Positions 1 through 8,610 of a stretch of DNA of 64,000 nucleotides are shown one piece after another (the first letter of the stretch is position 1; each line of letters opens with the position of its first letter). The position numbers were made by a program, and so were the translations under genes. The notes below the pieces were generated by a model. That model was not told the DNA's origin, did no database searches, and saw nothing but the letters and a program-made list of their open reading frames with translations. Origin of the DNA: Bacteroidales bacterium (GTDB lineage Bacteria; Bacteroidota; Bacteroidia; Bacteroidales; GCA-2748055); NCBI GenBank assembly GCA_021738565.1, contig JAIPBT010000001.1:1-64000 (forward strand). Reading direction: 5' to 3'.

Positions 1-1
1 T

Positions 2-71
2 CTAATGAAACCCTCATGCACCAACGTTCACAACAGGGAATGAAAATAACATGAGGGTTCCATGGCATTAG
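2..71. repeat. Imperfect inverted repeat upstream of rfbC
   Basis: The arm at 7-18 (GAAACCCTCATG) pairs with 50-61 (CATGAGGGTTCC) with one mismatch, and CTAATG at 2-7 can also pair with CATTAG at 66-71. The loop is about 31 nt and AT-rich. It could be the terminator of a gene left of the window or a regulatory hairpin in the rfbC leader. No poly-T tract follows, so the terminator reading is weak. Confidence 0.4.
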
Positions 72-140
72 GATTAAGACATCTGTTTTTTTGAAGATAT
101 AATAGACTGAATATTAATAGTATAACTAAATTATTTTCTG

Positions 141-680
141 ATGAAAACAATTCCCAACGAAATAGAGGGACTGCTCATTATTGAACCTGCCGTTTACGGA
201 GACAGTAGGGGCTATTTTTTTGAAAGCTACAACGAAAAGGACTACAGGGAAGCAGGTATTTCGAACAGGTTTGTGCAGGATAACCAGTCAAGGTCGGTTT
301 ACGGTGTGGTGCGTGGATTGCATATGCAGCAGCAACCCCATGCCCAGTCAAAGCTGGTCCGTGTACTGGAAGGAATCGTTTTTGATGTGGCTGTTGATCT
401 CAGGAAGGGATCCCCTACCTTCGGGAAATGGACAGGTATCGAAATCAGTGCGGAGAATAAATTGCAACTGCTTATTCCTAAAGGATGCTGCCATGGCTTT
501 TCGGTATTGAGCGAGACTGCCACTGTATTCTATAAATGCGATGATTATTACCATCCTGAATCTGAAACGGGGATCAGGTATGATGATCCGGACCTTGGCA
601 TAGACTGGAAACTGCCGGATGGAAAAATCCTGCTGTCTGAAAAAGACAGGAATTTGCCGTTTATAAAAGAGGTGTATTAA
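141..680 (+). CDS. rfbC: dTDP-4-dehydrorhamnose 3,5-epimerase
   Basis: This cytoplasmic enzyme epimerises C3 and C5 of dTDP-4-keto-6-deoxyglucose in dTDP-L-rhamnose synthesis for surface glycans. The 179 aa length is normal for the cupin-fold RmlC family. The sequence shows the family's substrate-binding segment RGLHMQQQPHAQSKLVRV with the catalytic His, the GIVFDVAVDLR strand, PKGCCHGF, and YKCDDYYHPESETGIRYDDP near the C-terminus. The gene is followed 41 bp later by rfbD, so the two probably form an operon. rfbA and rfbB are not in the window and may lie just upstream. Confidence 0.95.
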   Translation: MKTIPNEIEGLLIIEPAVYGDSRGYFFESYNEKDYREAGISNRFVQDNQSRSVYGVVRGLHMQQQPHAQSKLVRVLEGIVFDVAVDLRKGSPTFGKWTGIEISAENKLQLLIPKGCCHGFSVLSETATVFYKCDDYYHPESETGIRYDDPDLGIDWKLPDGKILLSEKDRNLPFIKEVY

Positions 681-721
681 CCGGTAAGAATGGAATGTAC
701 TTGATTAATAAACGGAAGAAG

Positions 722-1579
722 ATGAAAAAGATCGTTGTTACAGGAGCAAACGGACAACTGGGATCAGAATTAAGAGAGATCTCAGGGACCTCAGGACACA
801 ATTTTGTTTTCACAGACATTGATACGCTTGACCTGTTGAACCGGAAAGATACAGATGCATTTTTTGCAGAACAGCAACCTGATGTTATCATCAATTGCGC
901 GGCATATACCAACGTCGATAAAGCGGAAGACGACAAGGAAAATGCTGCACTACTGAATGCTGAATTGCCTGCCCGCCTGGCTGAATACAGCAGGAAATCA
1001 AACGGCATGCTGATCCATATTTCTACAGATTACATCTTCTCAGGCAGGCATCACAAACCAATCAGGGAAGACGAAGTGGCTGGTCCGGAAAGTGTCTATG
1101 GAAAGACCAAATTACAGGGAGAGAACAGCATCAAAGATCTCGGAAATGTGATTATTATCAGAACTTCATGGCTGTATTCGTCTTATGGCAATAATTTTGT
1201 AAAATCCATGATCCGTTTGCTTGGTGAAAGAAAAGAGCTGGGAATTGTATTCGACCAGGTTGGTACTCCGACCTATGGAGCGGACCTTGCAGCTGCAATT
1301 ATGAAGATCATTGATGATCCTTCTGCAGGCAATCTCAGCGGAATTTACCATTACTCGAATGAAGGCGTATCTTCCTGGTTCGATTTCGCATACGAGATAA
1401 AAGAAATACTGAATAGCGACACCCTGCTGAATCCCATTGAAACAGCAGAATATCCAAGACCTGCTCCCAGACCGCATTACAGCGTTATGAGCAAGGATAA
1501 GATCAAAAATACTTTCGGCATTGAAATACCGCACTGGAAACAGAGCCTCAAACAATGTATGAAAATTATTAATCCTTAA
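722..1579 (+). CDS. rfbD: dTDP-4-dehydrorhamnose reductase
   Basis: This enzyme reduces dTDP-4-keto-L-rhamnose to dTDP-L-rhamnose, the last step of the pathway. It is an extended SDR: the Rossmann motif TGANGQLG is at residues 7-14, followed by STDYIFSG and the catalytic YGKTK. I place the start at ATG 722, preceded by a GGAAGAAG purine tract, because family members begin directly with the nucleotide-binding strand. An in-frame ATG at 695 would add nine basic residues. The coding region ends 14 bp before the phosphohexomutase gene, which suggests cotranscription. Confidence 0.93.
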   Translation: MKKIVVTGANGQLGSELREISGTSGHNFVFTDIDTLDLLNRKDTDAFFAEQQPDVIINCAAYTNVDKAEDDKENAALLNAELPARLAEYSRKSNGMLIHISTDYIFSGRHHKPIREDEVAGPESVYGKTKLQGENSIKDLGNVIIIRTSWLYSSYGNNFVKSMIRLLGERKELGIVFDQVGTPTYGADLAAAIMKIIDDPSAGNLSGIYHYSNEGVSSWFDFAYEIKEILNSDTLLNPIETAEYPRPAPRPHYSVMSKDKIKNTFGIEIPHWKQSLKQCMKIINP

Positions 1580-1593
1580 CACAGGTACGTAAA

Positions 1594-3339
1594 ATGGAAA
1601 ACAAGGAGCTTTTAAATCAGGTACAGGCATCAGCCAGGCAATGGCTAAACAGCAATATTGACGATGTTACCAAAGCATCGATCCGGGAGATGATCGAAAA
1701 CAATGAAAAGGAACTCATCGAAAGCTTCTACAAAATGCTTGAATTCGGAACCGGCGGACTCAGGGGTATCATGGGAGCCGGCACCAACCGGATGAATAAG
1801 TATACCGTGGGTATGGCCACACAGGGTCTTTCCAACTACCTCCTAAAGGAATTCGATCACCTGGATCAGATCAGCGTTGTTATTGCACACGACTGCAGGA
1901 ACAACAGTCCCGAATTCGCCAGGACAACAGCAGATGTATTTTCAGCCAACGGTATCAAAGCCTGGCTTTTTGACGGATTGCGCCCCACTCCGGAACTCAG
2001 TTTCGCCATCCGGGAACTTAATTGTCAAAGCGGCGTGGTGATCACAGCCTCACACAATCCCAAAGAATACAATGGATACAAGGCATATTGGGAGGATGGC
2101 GGACAGGTGATCAATCCGCACGACATAAACATCGTGGCTGAAGTAAAAATGATCGGATCAATCAATGATGTGAAATTCGACGGAGACGAATCATTGATTG
2201 AGATCATAGGTGAAGAGATGGACGAAAAATTCCTGAAAGCTTCCATTGCCACCTCTCTGAACAGGGACCTGATTGAAAAACATTCCGATCTCGCGATGGT
2301 TTATACACCCATCCATGGAACAGGCGTGTACCTGGTCCCTGCAGCCTTAAAGAAATTGGGTTTCAGGAATATATACAATGTTCCCGAACAGGATGTTGTC
2401 AGCGGGGACTTCCCGACAGTCGTATCCCCCAACCCGGAGGAATCCGCTGCACTCAACCTGGCCATGAAGAAAGCTGAAGCAGTGGGTGCCGACCTCGTGA
2501 TGGCAACGGATCCCGATGCCGACAGGGTCGGGATTGCCGTGAGGGATATGAACGGAGAGCTGGTCCTTCTCAATGGAAACCAGACGAATGTCCTGCTTAC
2601 ATACTACCTCCTTACCCAATGGAGTGCAAAGGGGCTGCTGAAGGGAAATGAGTTTATGGCCAAAACAATTGTAACTACCGAACTGGTTGCAGATATCTAC
2701 AGATTTTATGATGTCGAGTATTACGATGTGCTGACGGGATTCAAATTCATCGCCGATAAGATCAGGCAGAATGAAGGGAAACGCACTTTTATCGGTGGCG
2801 GTGAAGAAAGCTATGGTTTCATGATCGGTGATTTTGTGCGGGACAAAGATGCGATTACGGCATGTTCCATGATCGCGGAAGTTGCTGTCTGGGCCAAAGA
2901 ACAAGGAAAAAGCCTGTTTGAATTGCTGCTCGACATCTACCAGGAATATGCCTTTTACAATGAGAGCCTTTTGTCTGTTTACCGGCACGGCAAGGAAGGG
3001 GCAGAAGAAATTTCCGGGATGATGGAAACCTTCAGGTCTTCCCCGCCTGCAAACATCGACAATTCTGAAGTTGTGGAAATCAGGGATTACCTTGAGCAGA
3101 AAATAACAGACCTTGGTAGTGGAGATACAAAACCTACAGACCTGCCGCGTTCAAATGTTCTTCAATTCTTAACAAAGAATGGTACAAAAGTGAGCGTGAG
3201 ACCATCCGGAACTGAGCCCAAGATAAAATTCTATTTCAGTGTAAAGTCCGGTCTGGAAAAGCGGGAAGACTATGAACGGGTGCATAAAAAATTGACCAAC
3301 CGGATTGAATCAATAAAAAAAGAGCTCCGTTTAATTTGA
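1594..3339 (+). CDS. Phosphoglucomutase/phosphomannomutase family protein
   Basis: This 581 aa alpha-D-phosphohexomutase interconverts hexose 1- and 6-phosphates, probably supplying glucose-1-phosphate for the sugar nucleotide made by the rfb genes. Visible motifs are the phosphoserine loop ITASHNPKEYNG (Ser near residue 153), the metal loop ATDPDADRVG, the sugar-binding loop GGGEESYGF, and the phosphate-binding loop RPSGTEPKIKFY. The length fits the large bacterial PGM class. Glucose versus mannose specificity cannot be read from the sequence. It sits 14 bp after rfbD. Confidence 0.9.
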   Translation: MENKELLNQVQASARQWLNSNIDDVTKASIREMIENNEKELIESFYKMLEFGTGGLRGIMGAGTNRMNKYTVGMATQGLSNYLLKEFDHLDQISVVIAHDCRNNSPEFARTTADVFSANGIKAWLFDGLRPTPELSFAIRELNCQSGVVITASHNPKEYNGYKAYWEDGGQVINPHDINIVAEVKMIGSINDVKFDGDESLIEIIGEEMDEKFLKASIATSLNRDLIEKHSDLAMVYTPIHGTGVYLVPAALKKLGFRNIYNVPEQDVVSGDFPTVVSPNPEESAALNLAMKKAEAVGADLVMATDPDADRVGIAVRDMNGELVLLNGNQTNVLLTYYLLTQWSAKGLLKGNEFMAKTIVTTELVADIYRFYDVEYYDVLTGFKFIADKIRQNEGKRTFIGGGEESYGFMIGDFVRDKDAITACSMIAEVAVWAKEQGKSLFELLLDIYQEYAFYNESLLSVYRHGKEGAEEISGMMETFRSSPPANIDNSEVVEIRDYLEQKITDLGSGDTKPTDLPRSNVLQFLTKNGTKVSVRPSGTEPKIKFYFSVKSGLEKREDYERVHKKLTNRIESIKKELRLI

Positions 3340-3360
3340 ACATCATAAAGTAACTTCATC

Positions 3361-4410
3361 ATGGAACAGATTTTTAACCTGTTGAAATCAGCGCTCGAAC
3401 CTGCCGGTGTAATCATTGCACTGGTGGCTCTTCTTTTAATAAACTCATTGATCTTTAGAAGAATAAAATCAGTTGGCACCAATGGAAATGTAGCAAAGAA
3501 TACCATCACTTTTTTCATAGTGCTCGTCGGAACACTGATATTCATCCTGAGCCTGCCAATAGACCACTCCCTGAAAGGACAGATCATCAGCTTCCTTGCG
3601 ATCATTATCAGTGCAGGTATAGCGCTCAGCTCAACCACTGTGCTCGGTAACCTTATTGCCGGGATCATGAATAATTCGATGAACCGTTTCCGAAACGGAG
3701 ACCTTATTAAGGTCGGAGATTTCCAGGGCAGGGTAACAAAGATCAGTATTTTTCATACGGAGATCCAGCTTGAGGACAGCAATTTTATGACCATTCCGAA
3801 CCTATACATTGCCAATACTCCGGTAAAACTTACACGCAAGACCAATACAGTGATCTCCACAACTGTTTCCCTTGGATATGATGTATCGAGGCTGAAGATT
3901 GAAGAAGCGCTCAAGGAAGCTGCACTTGCTACAGGATTAACCGATCCATATGTATATATAGAAAATCTCGGGGACTTCTTTGTAGTTTATAAGATTCATG
4001 GTTTTCTGAAAGACAGCAATAAATTCTTTTCAACCAGTTCAATGCTGAACGGTAAGGTGATGGATATTCTCCACGAAAGAAAAATTGAGATCGTTTCACC
4101 CACTTTCATGAATCAAAGAGGGGTTGATAAAAAGATTTTCATACCTGCCGGCGTAGCGGAAGAGCAACCGGTCACGCAGGAGGCATCACCTGAGGAAATG
4201 ATTTTCGACGAGGCCATAAAATCTGAAAAAATCGAAAAGAAGAAAGATTTTTTGAAAGAGATGGAAAAAAAGCACGACACTTTAAAAACCCAACTGAAAG
4301 AGGCCAAAGATGAGGAAGAGACGCAGCGGTTAAAAAATCAGATTGAACGACTGGAAGACCTGAAGGTCAAACTCACTGCCAGTATTCAGGAAAAAGAGGA
4401 AGATGACTAG
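3361..4410 (+). CDS. Mechanosensitive ion channel (MscS family) with coiled-coil tail
   Basis: This inner-membrane channel would release solutes on hypo-osmotic shock. Three hydrophobic segments lie within the first 100 residues. The third is the pore-lining type rich in Ala, Gly and Ser (SAGIALSSTTVLGNLIAGI). The MscS beta domain follows (GDLIKVGDFQGRVTKI, TIPNLYIANTPV). The last 80 or so residues are highly charged (KSEKIEKKKDFLKEMEKK) and should form a coiled coil, a tail that canonical MscS lacks. The gene is 21 bp after the mutase gene. Confidence 0.87.
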   Translation: MEQIFNLLKSALEPAGVIIALVALLLINSLIFRRIKSVGTNGNVAKNTITFFIVLVGTLIFILSLPIDHSLKGQIISFLAIIISAGIALSSTTVLGNLIAGIMNNSMNRFRNGDLIKVGDFQGRVTKISIFHTEIQLEDSNFMTIPNLYIANTPVKLTRKTNTVISTTVSLGYDVSRLKIEEALKEAALATGLTDPYVYIENLGDFFVVYKIHGFLKDSNKFFSTSSMLNGKVMDILHERKIEIVSPTFMNQRGVDKKIFIPAGVAEEQPVTQEASPEEMIFDEAIKSEKIEKKKDFLKEMEKKHDTLKTQLKEAKDEEETQRLKNQIERLEDLKVKLTASIQEKEEDD

Positions 4411-4463
4411 TAAAATGTCATTTATGTTAATAATATCAATGTAATACATAAATATTCAATTTT

Positions 4464-4880
4464 ATGAACTCCTACAACAAAGAACTTTGGTTTGAGATAA
4501 ACAAAAGAAGGGAATTGATCAATATCACTCCTGCAGTTGAAGAGGCGCTTCAAGAAAGCGGTATTAAGGAGGGACTTTGCCTTGTCAACGCAATGCACAT
4601 CAGTGCATCTGTTTTTATCAATGACGATGAACCGGGACTGCACCATGATTTTGAAGTATGGCTTGAAAAACTGGCACCGGAAAAGCCCTACGATCAATAC
4701 AGGCACAATGGGTATGAGGACAATGCCGATGCACACCTGAAACGAACGATCATGGGAAGAGAGGTAGTTGTAGCTGTTACAGGGGGCAAACTACACTTTG
4801 GACCCTGGGAGCAGATCTTTTACGGAGAATTCGACGGCAAAAGAAGGAAAAGGGTGCTGGTGAAGATCATTGGGGAGTAG
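4464..4880 (+). CDS. yjbQ: YjbQ family protein (UPF0047, secondary thiamine-phosphate synthase-like)
   Basis: This is a small cytoplasmic protein of the YjbQ/UPF0047 family. E. coli YjbQ has weak thiamine-phosphate synthase activity, but its physiological role is unsettled. The 138 aa sequence has the family signature: [19 protein letters not shown] in the middle, the metal-ligand segment [12 protein letters not shown], and [15 protein letters not shown] near the end. It is followed by an AT-rich inverted repeat and then a convergent helicase gene. Confidence 0.88.
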   Translation: MNSYNKELWFEINKRRELINITPAVEEALQESGIKEGLCLVNAMHISASVFINDDEPGLHHDFEVWLEKLAPEKPYDQYRHNGYEDNADAHLKRTIMGREVVVAVTGGKLHFGPWEQIFYGEFDGKRRKRVLVKIIGE

Positions 4881-4885
4881 AAGAA

Positions 4886-4917
4886 ATATATATTTAATTA
4901 CCGATTTAAATATATAT
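4886..4917. terminator. AT-rich inverted repeat between convergent genes
   Basis: Perfect 12-bp arms ATATATATTTAA (4886-4897) and TTAAATATATAT (4906-4917) enclose an 8-nt loop. It lies between the stops of yjbQ and the convergent helicase gene, which fits a bidirectional terminator. The stem contains only A-T pairs, so the assignment is tentative. Confidence 0.4.
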
Positions 4918-4962
4918 ATATTAAAAGTCAGGAGTCAAATGCCAATGGCCAGGGAATGACAA

Positions 4963-6387
4963 CTATTGGCCACTGGCTTCGACAAACAACTTACTGAAAT
5001 TTACCAGGTACAGCTTCTCCGTTGCCCGTGTGAATGCAGTGTACAGCCATCTCAGGTAATCCAGGGAAAGCATATCTTCAGTAAAATACCCCTGGTCGAG
5101 AAAAACCGATTTCCACTGGCCGCCCTGCGCTTTATGACAGGTAACCGCGTATGCAAATTTCACCTGGAGTGCATTGAAATACCTGTCGTTCATCATATGC
5201 TCAGCCTTTTTCCTGCGATTGGTTAGTTCAGGATAATCTTCAAGGATGTTATTGTAGAGCTTCCGCTGCGTCTCAATGGGCAATGAAGGACCATCCACGT
5301 CAAAAACATCGAGCATGATCCTTGCCTCAAGCTCCAGTCCTCCATAATCGACAAGCGACAGCTCCACATTAGCAAAATTAATGCCGTACATCTCCTCGAA
5401 GCCAATTACACGCTCAATGCGCGCGATGTCGCCATTGGCAATAAAATCGATCCTGTTATCCGGGTCCTTCCAGAAATAGTTGTTCTTTACAACCATCAGA
5501 AGGTCTCCCCTGCTTATCTGTTCTTCCTTCCAGAAAATTTGTCCCCGGATTCCCGCGTTAAAACGATTCGCCCGCTTGTTGGACCTGGTCACAACAATGG
5601 TCTCCTCCTCGCCATACCTGTCGTAACTCCCCCCAAGGATGTCCAGCAGTTCTGCCCCGTCGACCAGTGTAACGTCATTATACCCGTCGAGCTTCAGCGC
5701 CGGGATCTCCGGCGAGCGGGAAGTGATCCCCTTCCGGATAATGGTTGCATTGAAAAGAATGCCGGAATCCAGTTGGTGCCTGACGATATCTGTGAGTGTA
5801 AATTCCCGCACCCTGTAGCCGAAAGATTCCAGCACTTCTTTGTCCAGTGCCGGACTCAATTCCGTATTTACCGGTGGCAACTGGGCTGTATCCCCAATCA
5901 GGATCAGCCTGCATCTCGTTCCTGAGCGAACATATGTAACAAGATCCGTAAGGAGGTTTCCCGATCCAAACTGACTTTCTGAAGCCCCCTGTCCGATCAT
6001 GGAAGCCTCGTCAATTATAAAACATGCATCTTTGTGCATGTTGCGGTCAATCACAAAAACTCCCATCCCGTCACTGCCCGACTTCTGCCTGTATATTTTT
6101 TTGTGTATTGTCCAGGCCGCCATTCCTGTGTAATTAAACATCACTTTTGCAGCCCTGCCGGTTGGAGCAAGCAATACCGACTGAATCTTAAGTTCTTTCA
6201 GCGTCTTAACAATGGAATTGACAATGGTGGTTTTACCGGTTCCTGCATAGCCCCGGATCAGCAATATTTCATCTTCACCCTCGTTTTCAAGGTAAGCACT
6301 GATCTCTCCGATAAGCTTTTCCTGACTTTCGGTAGGCTGAAAGTCAAGATTTGCAAGCAGTTTCGACGATAGAAATTTTTTAAGCAT
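4963..6387 (-). CDS. RecD-like ATP-dependent DNA helicase (AAA/UvrD_C_2)
   Basis: This superfamily 1 helicase probably acts in DNA repair or recombination. The sequence has a Walker A loop GYAGTGKTT, the motif II-like FIIDEASMIGQG, the motif III-like LILIGDTAQLPPV, and the C-terminal UvrD_C_2 signature YAVTCHKAQGGQW. It lacks the long N-terminal region of RecD2, matching the short helicases of about 470 aa common in Bacteroidota. I choose ATG 6387. The TTG at 6405 lies inside a consensus -7 box (TAATTTTG on the minus strand) and cannot be translated from that promoter. Confidence 0.85.
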   Translation of the reverse strand: MLKKFLSSKLLANLDFQPTESQEKLIGEISAYLENEGEDEILLIRGYAGTGKTTIVNSIVKTLKELKIQSVLLAPTGRAAKVMFNYTGMAAWTIHKKIYRQKSGSDGMGVFVIDRNMHKDACFIIDEASMIGQGASESQFGSGNLLTDLVTYVRSGTRCRLILIGDTAQLPPVNTELSPALDKEVLESFGYRVREFTLTDIVRHQLDSGILFNATIIRKGITSRSPEIPALKLDGYNDVTLVDGAELLDILGGSYDRYGEEETIVVTRSNKRANRFNAGIRGQIFWKEEQISRGDLLMVVKNNYFWKDPDNRIDFIANGDIARIERVIGFEEMYGINFANVELSLVDYGGLELEARIMLDVFDVDGPSLPIETQRKLYNNILEDYPELTNRRKKAEHMMNDRYFNALQVKFAYAVTCHKAQGGQWKSVFLDQGYFTEDMLSLDYLRWLYTAFTRATEKLYLVNFSKLFVEASGQ

Positions 6388-6402
6388 AGAACCAATAAAA
6401 GG

Positions 6403-6410
6403 CAAAATTA
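6403..6410 (-). promoter_or_regulatory. Probable -7 box for the helicase gene
   Basis: On the minus strand this reads TAATTTTG, a full match to the Bacteroidota -7 consensus TAnnTTTG. It lies 15 bp before the ATG at 6387, giving a leader of about 10 nt. No good -33 TTTG is visible at the expected distance. Confidence 0.5.
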
Positions 6411-6434
6411 AAATTTATAATTTATTTTTTTTGC

Positions 6435-6442
6435 TAAATTTG
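6435..6442 (+). promoter_or_regulatory. Probable -7 box for the 6469 gene
   Basis: TAAATTTG matches TAnnTTTG. It lies 26 bp before the ATG at 6469 and overlaps the only other in-frame start (GTG 6442), which argues for the ATG. It diverges from the helicase promoter about 25 bp away. Confidence 0.5.
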
Positions 6443-6468
6443 TGCGCAAACAAATAATCAAATCCCCC

Positions 6469-7107
6469 ATGAAAAAAGTAATTCAGCCAATATTAATCAT
6501 TTTAATCATTGTTTTAGGTTACCTGGTTGTTGAAAGCATCATGCGCCCCATACGTTTTCAAAGGCTTGTTGAAGAAAGGGAACAGGCTACGATTGAAAAG
6601 CTAAAAGATATCCGCGAGGCGCAAAAGGCATACAAAGATGTTTACAAAAGATATACAGGTAGTTTTGATACGTTGGAGATGTTCCTGAGGAATGATTCTT
6701 TTACAGTTACAAAAGCGATCGGCACCATACCCGAAGAGTGGCTGGAAGAATTGGGACTTGAAAAAGCCAGGGAAAAAGCTATAAAAGAAAAAGTAATCGT
6801 CAGGGAAACTTCCAAAAGGTCGGTCCTTGATTCACTTTTTGGACTGGAATACCCAATCAGTAATATGAAATATGTTCCCTACACCAACAACGAAGTTGCA
6901 TTTGACATAGAATCAAGCGAGGTGCGTACATCTTCCAACCTGATGGTACAGGTGGTTGAGGTGAAAGCCTATTATGACGACCTCCTTGAAGGCCTGAACA
7001 AGCAGTTGGTGGTAAATTACAAAGATGAAAAATCCAGGCTTACCGGATTTCCCGGAATCAAATTCGGATCCCTGGAAGAGGGAGCGCTAACCGGCAACTG
7101 GGAATAG
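6469..7107 (+). CDS. Membrane-anchored hypothetical protein
   Basis: I do not recognise a characterised family. From ATG 6469 the 212 aa protein begins MKKVIQPILIILIIVLGYLVV, a single N-terminal membrane segment. A helical, charged stretch follows (RFQRLVEEREQATIEKLKDI and onward), then a mixed domain ending near GALTGNWE. The layout is that of a periplasmic domain on an N-terminal anchor. It is followed 17 bp later by the DUF3822 gene, suggesting a shared transcript. Confidence 0.7.
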   Translation: MKKVIQPILIILIIVLGYLVVESIMRPIRFQRLVEEREQATIEKLKDIREAQKAYKDVYKRYTGSFDTLEMFLRNDSFTVTKAIGTIPEEWLEELGLEKAREKAIKEKVIVRETSKRSVLDSLFGLEYPISNMKYVPYTNNEVAFDIESSEVRTSSNLMVQVVEVKAYYDDLLEGLNKQLVVNYKDEKSRLTGFPGIKFGSLEEGALTGNWE

Positions 7108-7124
7108 CGGTCGGCTTAATTCTC

Positions 7125-7955
7125 ATGCAGGTTCAAAGCATCATATCAAAGACAATATCCGAGGAAATACTCCAGAAAGGACACCTGTCCATTCGTTTCA
7201 AAACGGATGGATTTTCCCTATTGCTGGAAGATCAGTCATTCCGGCCTGTAATCCTGAACAACTTCAGTGACGAGACGCAGCTGTCGCTCCAGACCTATGT
7301 CAGGGAATGTGAGAACTGGCTCCAAAGGCACACGCTCATCCCTGAATTTCTCGGAGAGGTTAGCATATTGTCAGACAATGCTGCATCAACACTTGTCCCG
7401 GATGACCTTTTCAGCGAGAGCAGTGTTTATGATTACCTGAAGCCTTTGACGCCTCTTTCAATTGATCAGACACTGGGTGTTGTTCCGGTTCAGGACCGCA
7501 AGGCAAAAATTATTTTTGAAACACCAGGGATTTTGAATGATCTTGCCGGGAAATTCAAGGGAAATTCAAGGATCATACCAGTTACCCTGGCCATGCTTTC
7601 TTTGGCTGACCAGGTACATGCTTCCGATCACCAGCGTGGTTTTGCATTGCTGGAAATGCAACGTAATTTCCTCGCGATCCTTGTAATTAAGAATGACAGG
7701 ATCGTGCTCTGCAACCACATGAACCTGAAAAGTACGGATGAGCTATTTTACCATATACTGAACACCCTTCAGCAGGTCGAATTTGACAGGGAACATGCAC
7801 CCGTTTATTACACCGGTCATTCATATGACACTGTGTTGAAGAGTTTAAAGAAATACATCAGGCGCATGGCCCCCCTCTCCTATCATATTCTTGATATTCA
7901 AAAAAAGTTTGTTGCCGACCATGTGCTTTTAGTGGAATCTTCACATTGCGAATAG
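7125..7955 (+). CDS. DUF3822 family protein
   Basis: This 276 aa protein matches the Bacteroidota-specific DUF3822 family by its N-terminus (HLSIRFKTDGFSLLLEDQSF), its length and its fixed position directly before rsmD. Its function is unknown. The C-terminal half (FALLEMQRNFLAILVIKNDRI) has strand patterns reminiscent of an actin-like fold, which is inference only. Its last 10 bp overlap the rsmD start, so the two are translationally coupled. coaD often follows rsmD in this phylum; here a sugar permease follows. Confidence 0.85.
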   Translation: MQVQSIISKTISEEILQKGHLSIRFKTDGFSLLLEDQSFRPVILNNFSDETQLSLQTYVRECENWLQRHTLIPEFLGEVSILSDNAASTLVPDDLFSESSVYDYLKPLTPLSIDQTLGVVPVQDRKAKIIFETPGILNDLAGKFKGNSRIIPVTLAMLSLADQVHASDHQRGFALLEMQRNFLAILVIKNDRIVLCNHMNLKSTDELFYHILNTLQQVEFDREHAPVYYTGHSYDTVLKSLKKYIRRMAPLSYHILDIQKKFVADHVLLVESSHCE

Positions 7956-8488
7956 TCAGCGGGAAATATAAAGGAAAAAAGATCCGGCCGCCCTCGAACT
8001 TCAATGCACGGCCTACCACGGATTTTGCAAAGGAAGCGCTGTTCAACATTATTGAGAACAACTTCAATATCGACGAACTTTCAGTGCTGGATCTGTTTTC
8101 AGGCACAGGCAGCATAACCTACGAATTTGCATCAAGGGGCGCCCTGCGGGTATCATCGGTGGAAATGGACCCGGTTCACTTCAGGTTCATCAAAAGCATG
8201 GTGAATACCCTCGATATGTTCCAGGTAAATGTAGTCCGTTCTGATGCCTTAAAAGTCATTAAGAATCCCTGGGAAGAATTTGACATTGTTTTTGCCGATC
8301 CTCCCTATGATATGAAGGATCTTGAGTCCTTACCGGAATTGGTACTTGACAACGAATTGCTGACAAAAGATGGCTGGTTGATCCTGGAGCACCCATCGAA
8401 AATGAATTTCAATCACATTGAGGGTTTGTTCGATCACAGGAGCTATGGAAGTGTGAATTTTAGTTTTTTTAAAAAGCCGGGCACCTGA
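7946..8488 (+). CDS. rsmD: 16S rRNA (guanine(966)-N(2))-methyltransferase
   Basis: RsmD methylates N2 of G966 in 16S rRNA during small-subunit assembly. The sequence begins MRIVSGKYKGKKIRPP, typical of the family. Next come the SAM-binding LDLFSGTGSITYEFASRG and the catalytic tetrad VFADPPYD. The length of 180 aa is normal. The only start giving the conserved N-terminus is TTG at 7946, inside the end of the DUF3822 gene, so translation probably depends on ribosomes from upstream. Confidence 0.93.
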   Translation: MRIVSGKYKGKKIRPPSNFNARPTTDFAKEALFNIIENNFNIDELSVLDLFSGTGSITYEFASRGALRVSSVEMDPVHFRFIKSMVNTLDMFQVNVVRSDALKVIKNPWEEFDIVFADPPYDMKDLESLPELVLDNELLTKDGWLILEHPSKMNFNHIEGLFDHRSYGSVNFSFFKKPGT

Positions 8489-8610
8489 TGGTCATCTGAT
8501 CCCGAGGAACATGAAATAGGTCAACAACAAACCTACTTGTATTTACTTTCCCGAAGATGTATTATATTTAGCCTTTGTTTCTAAATTATAACCAATTCAA
8601 GAACACCATC

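Noticed and set aside
2347-2988. 213-codon minus-strand frame inside the phosphohexomutase gene
   Set aside because: Lies wholly opposite conserved PGM motifs and has no recognisable domain.
6388-6468. TTG 6405 and GTG 6442 as starts of the helicase and the divergent gene
   Set aside because: Each codon falls within a consensus -7 box, so neither would be on the mRNA.
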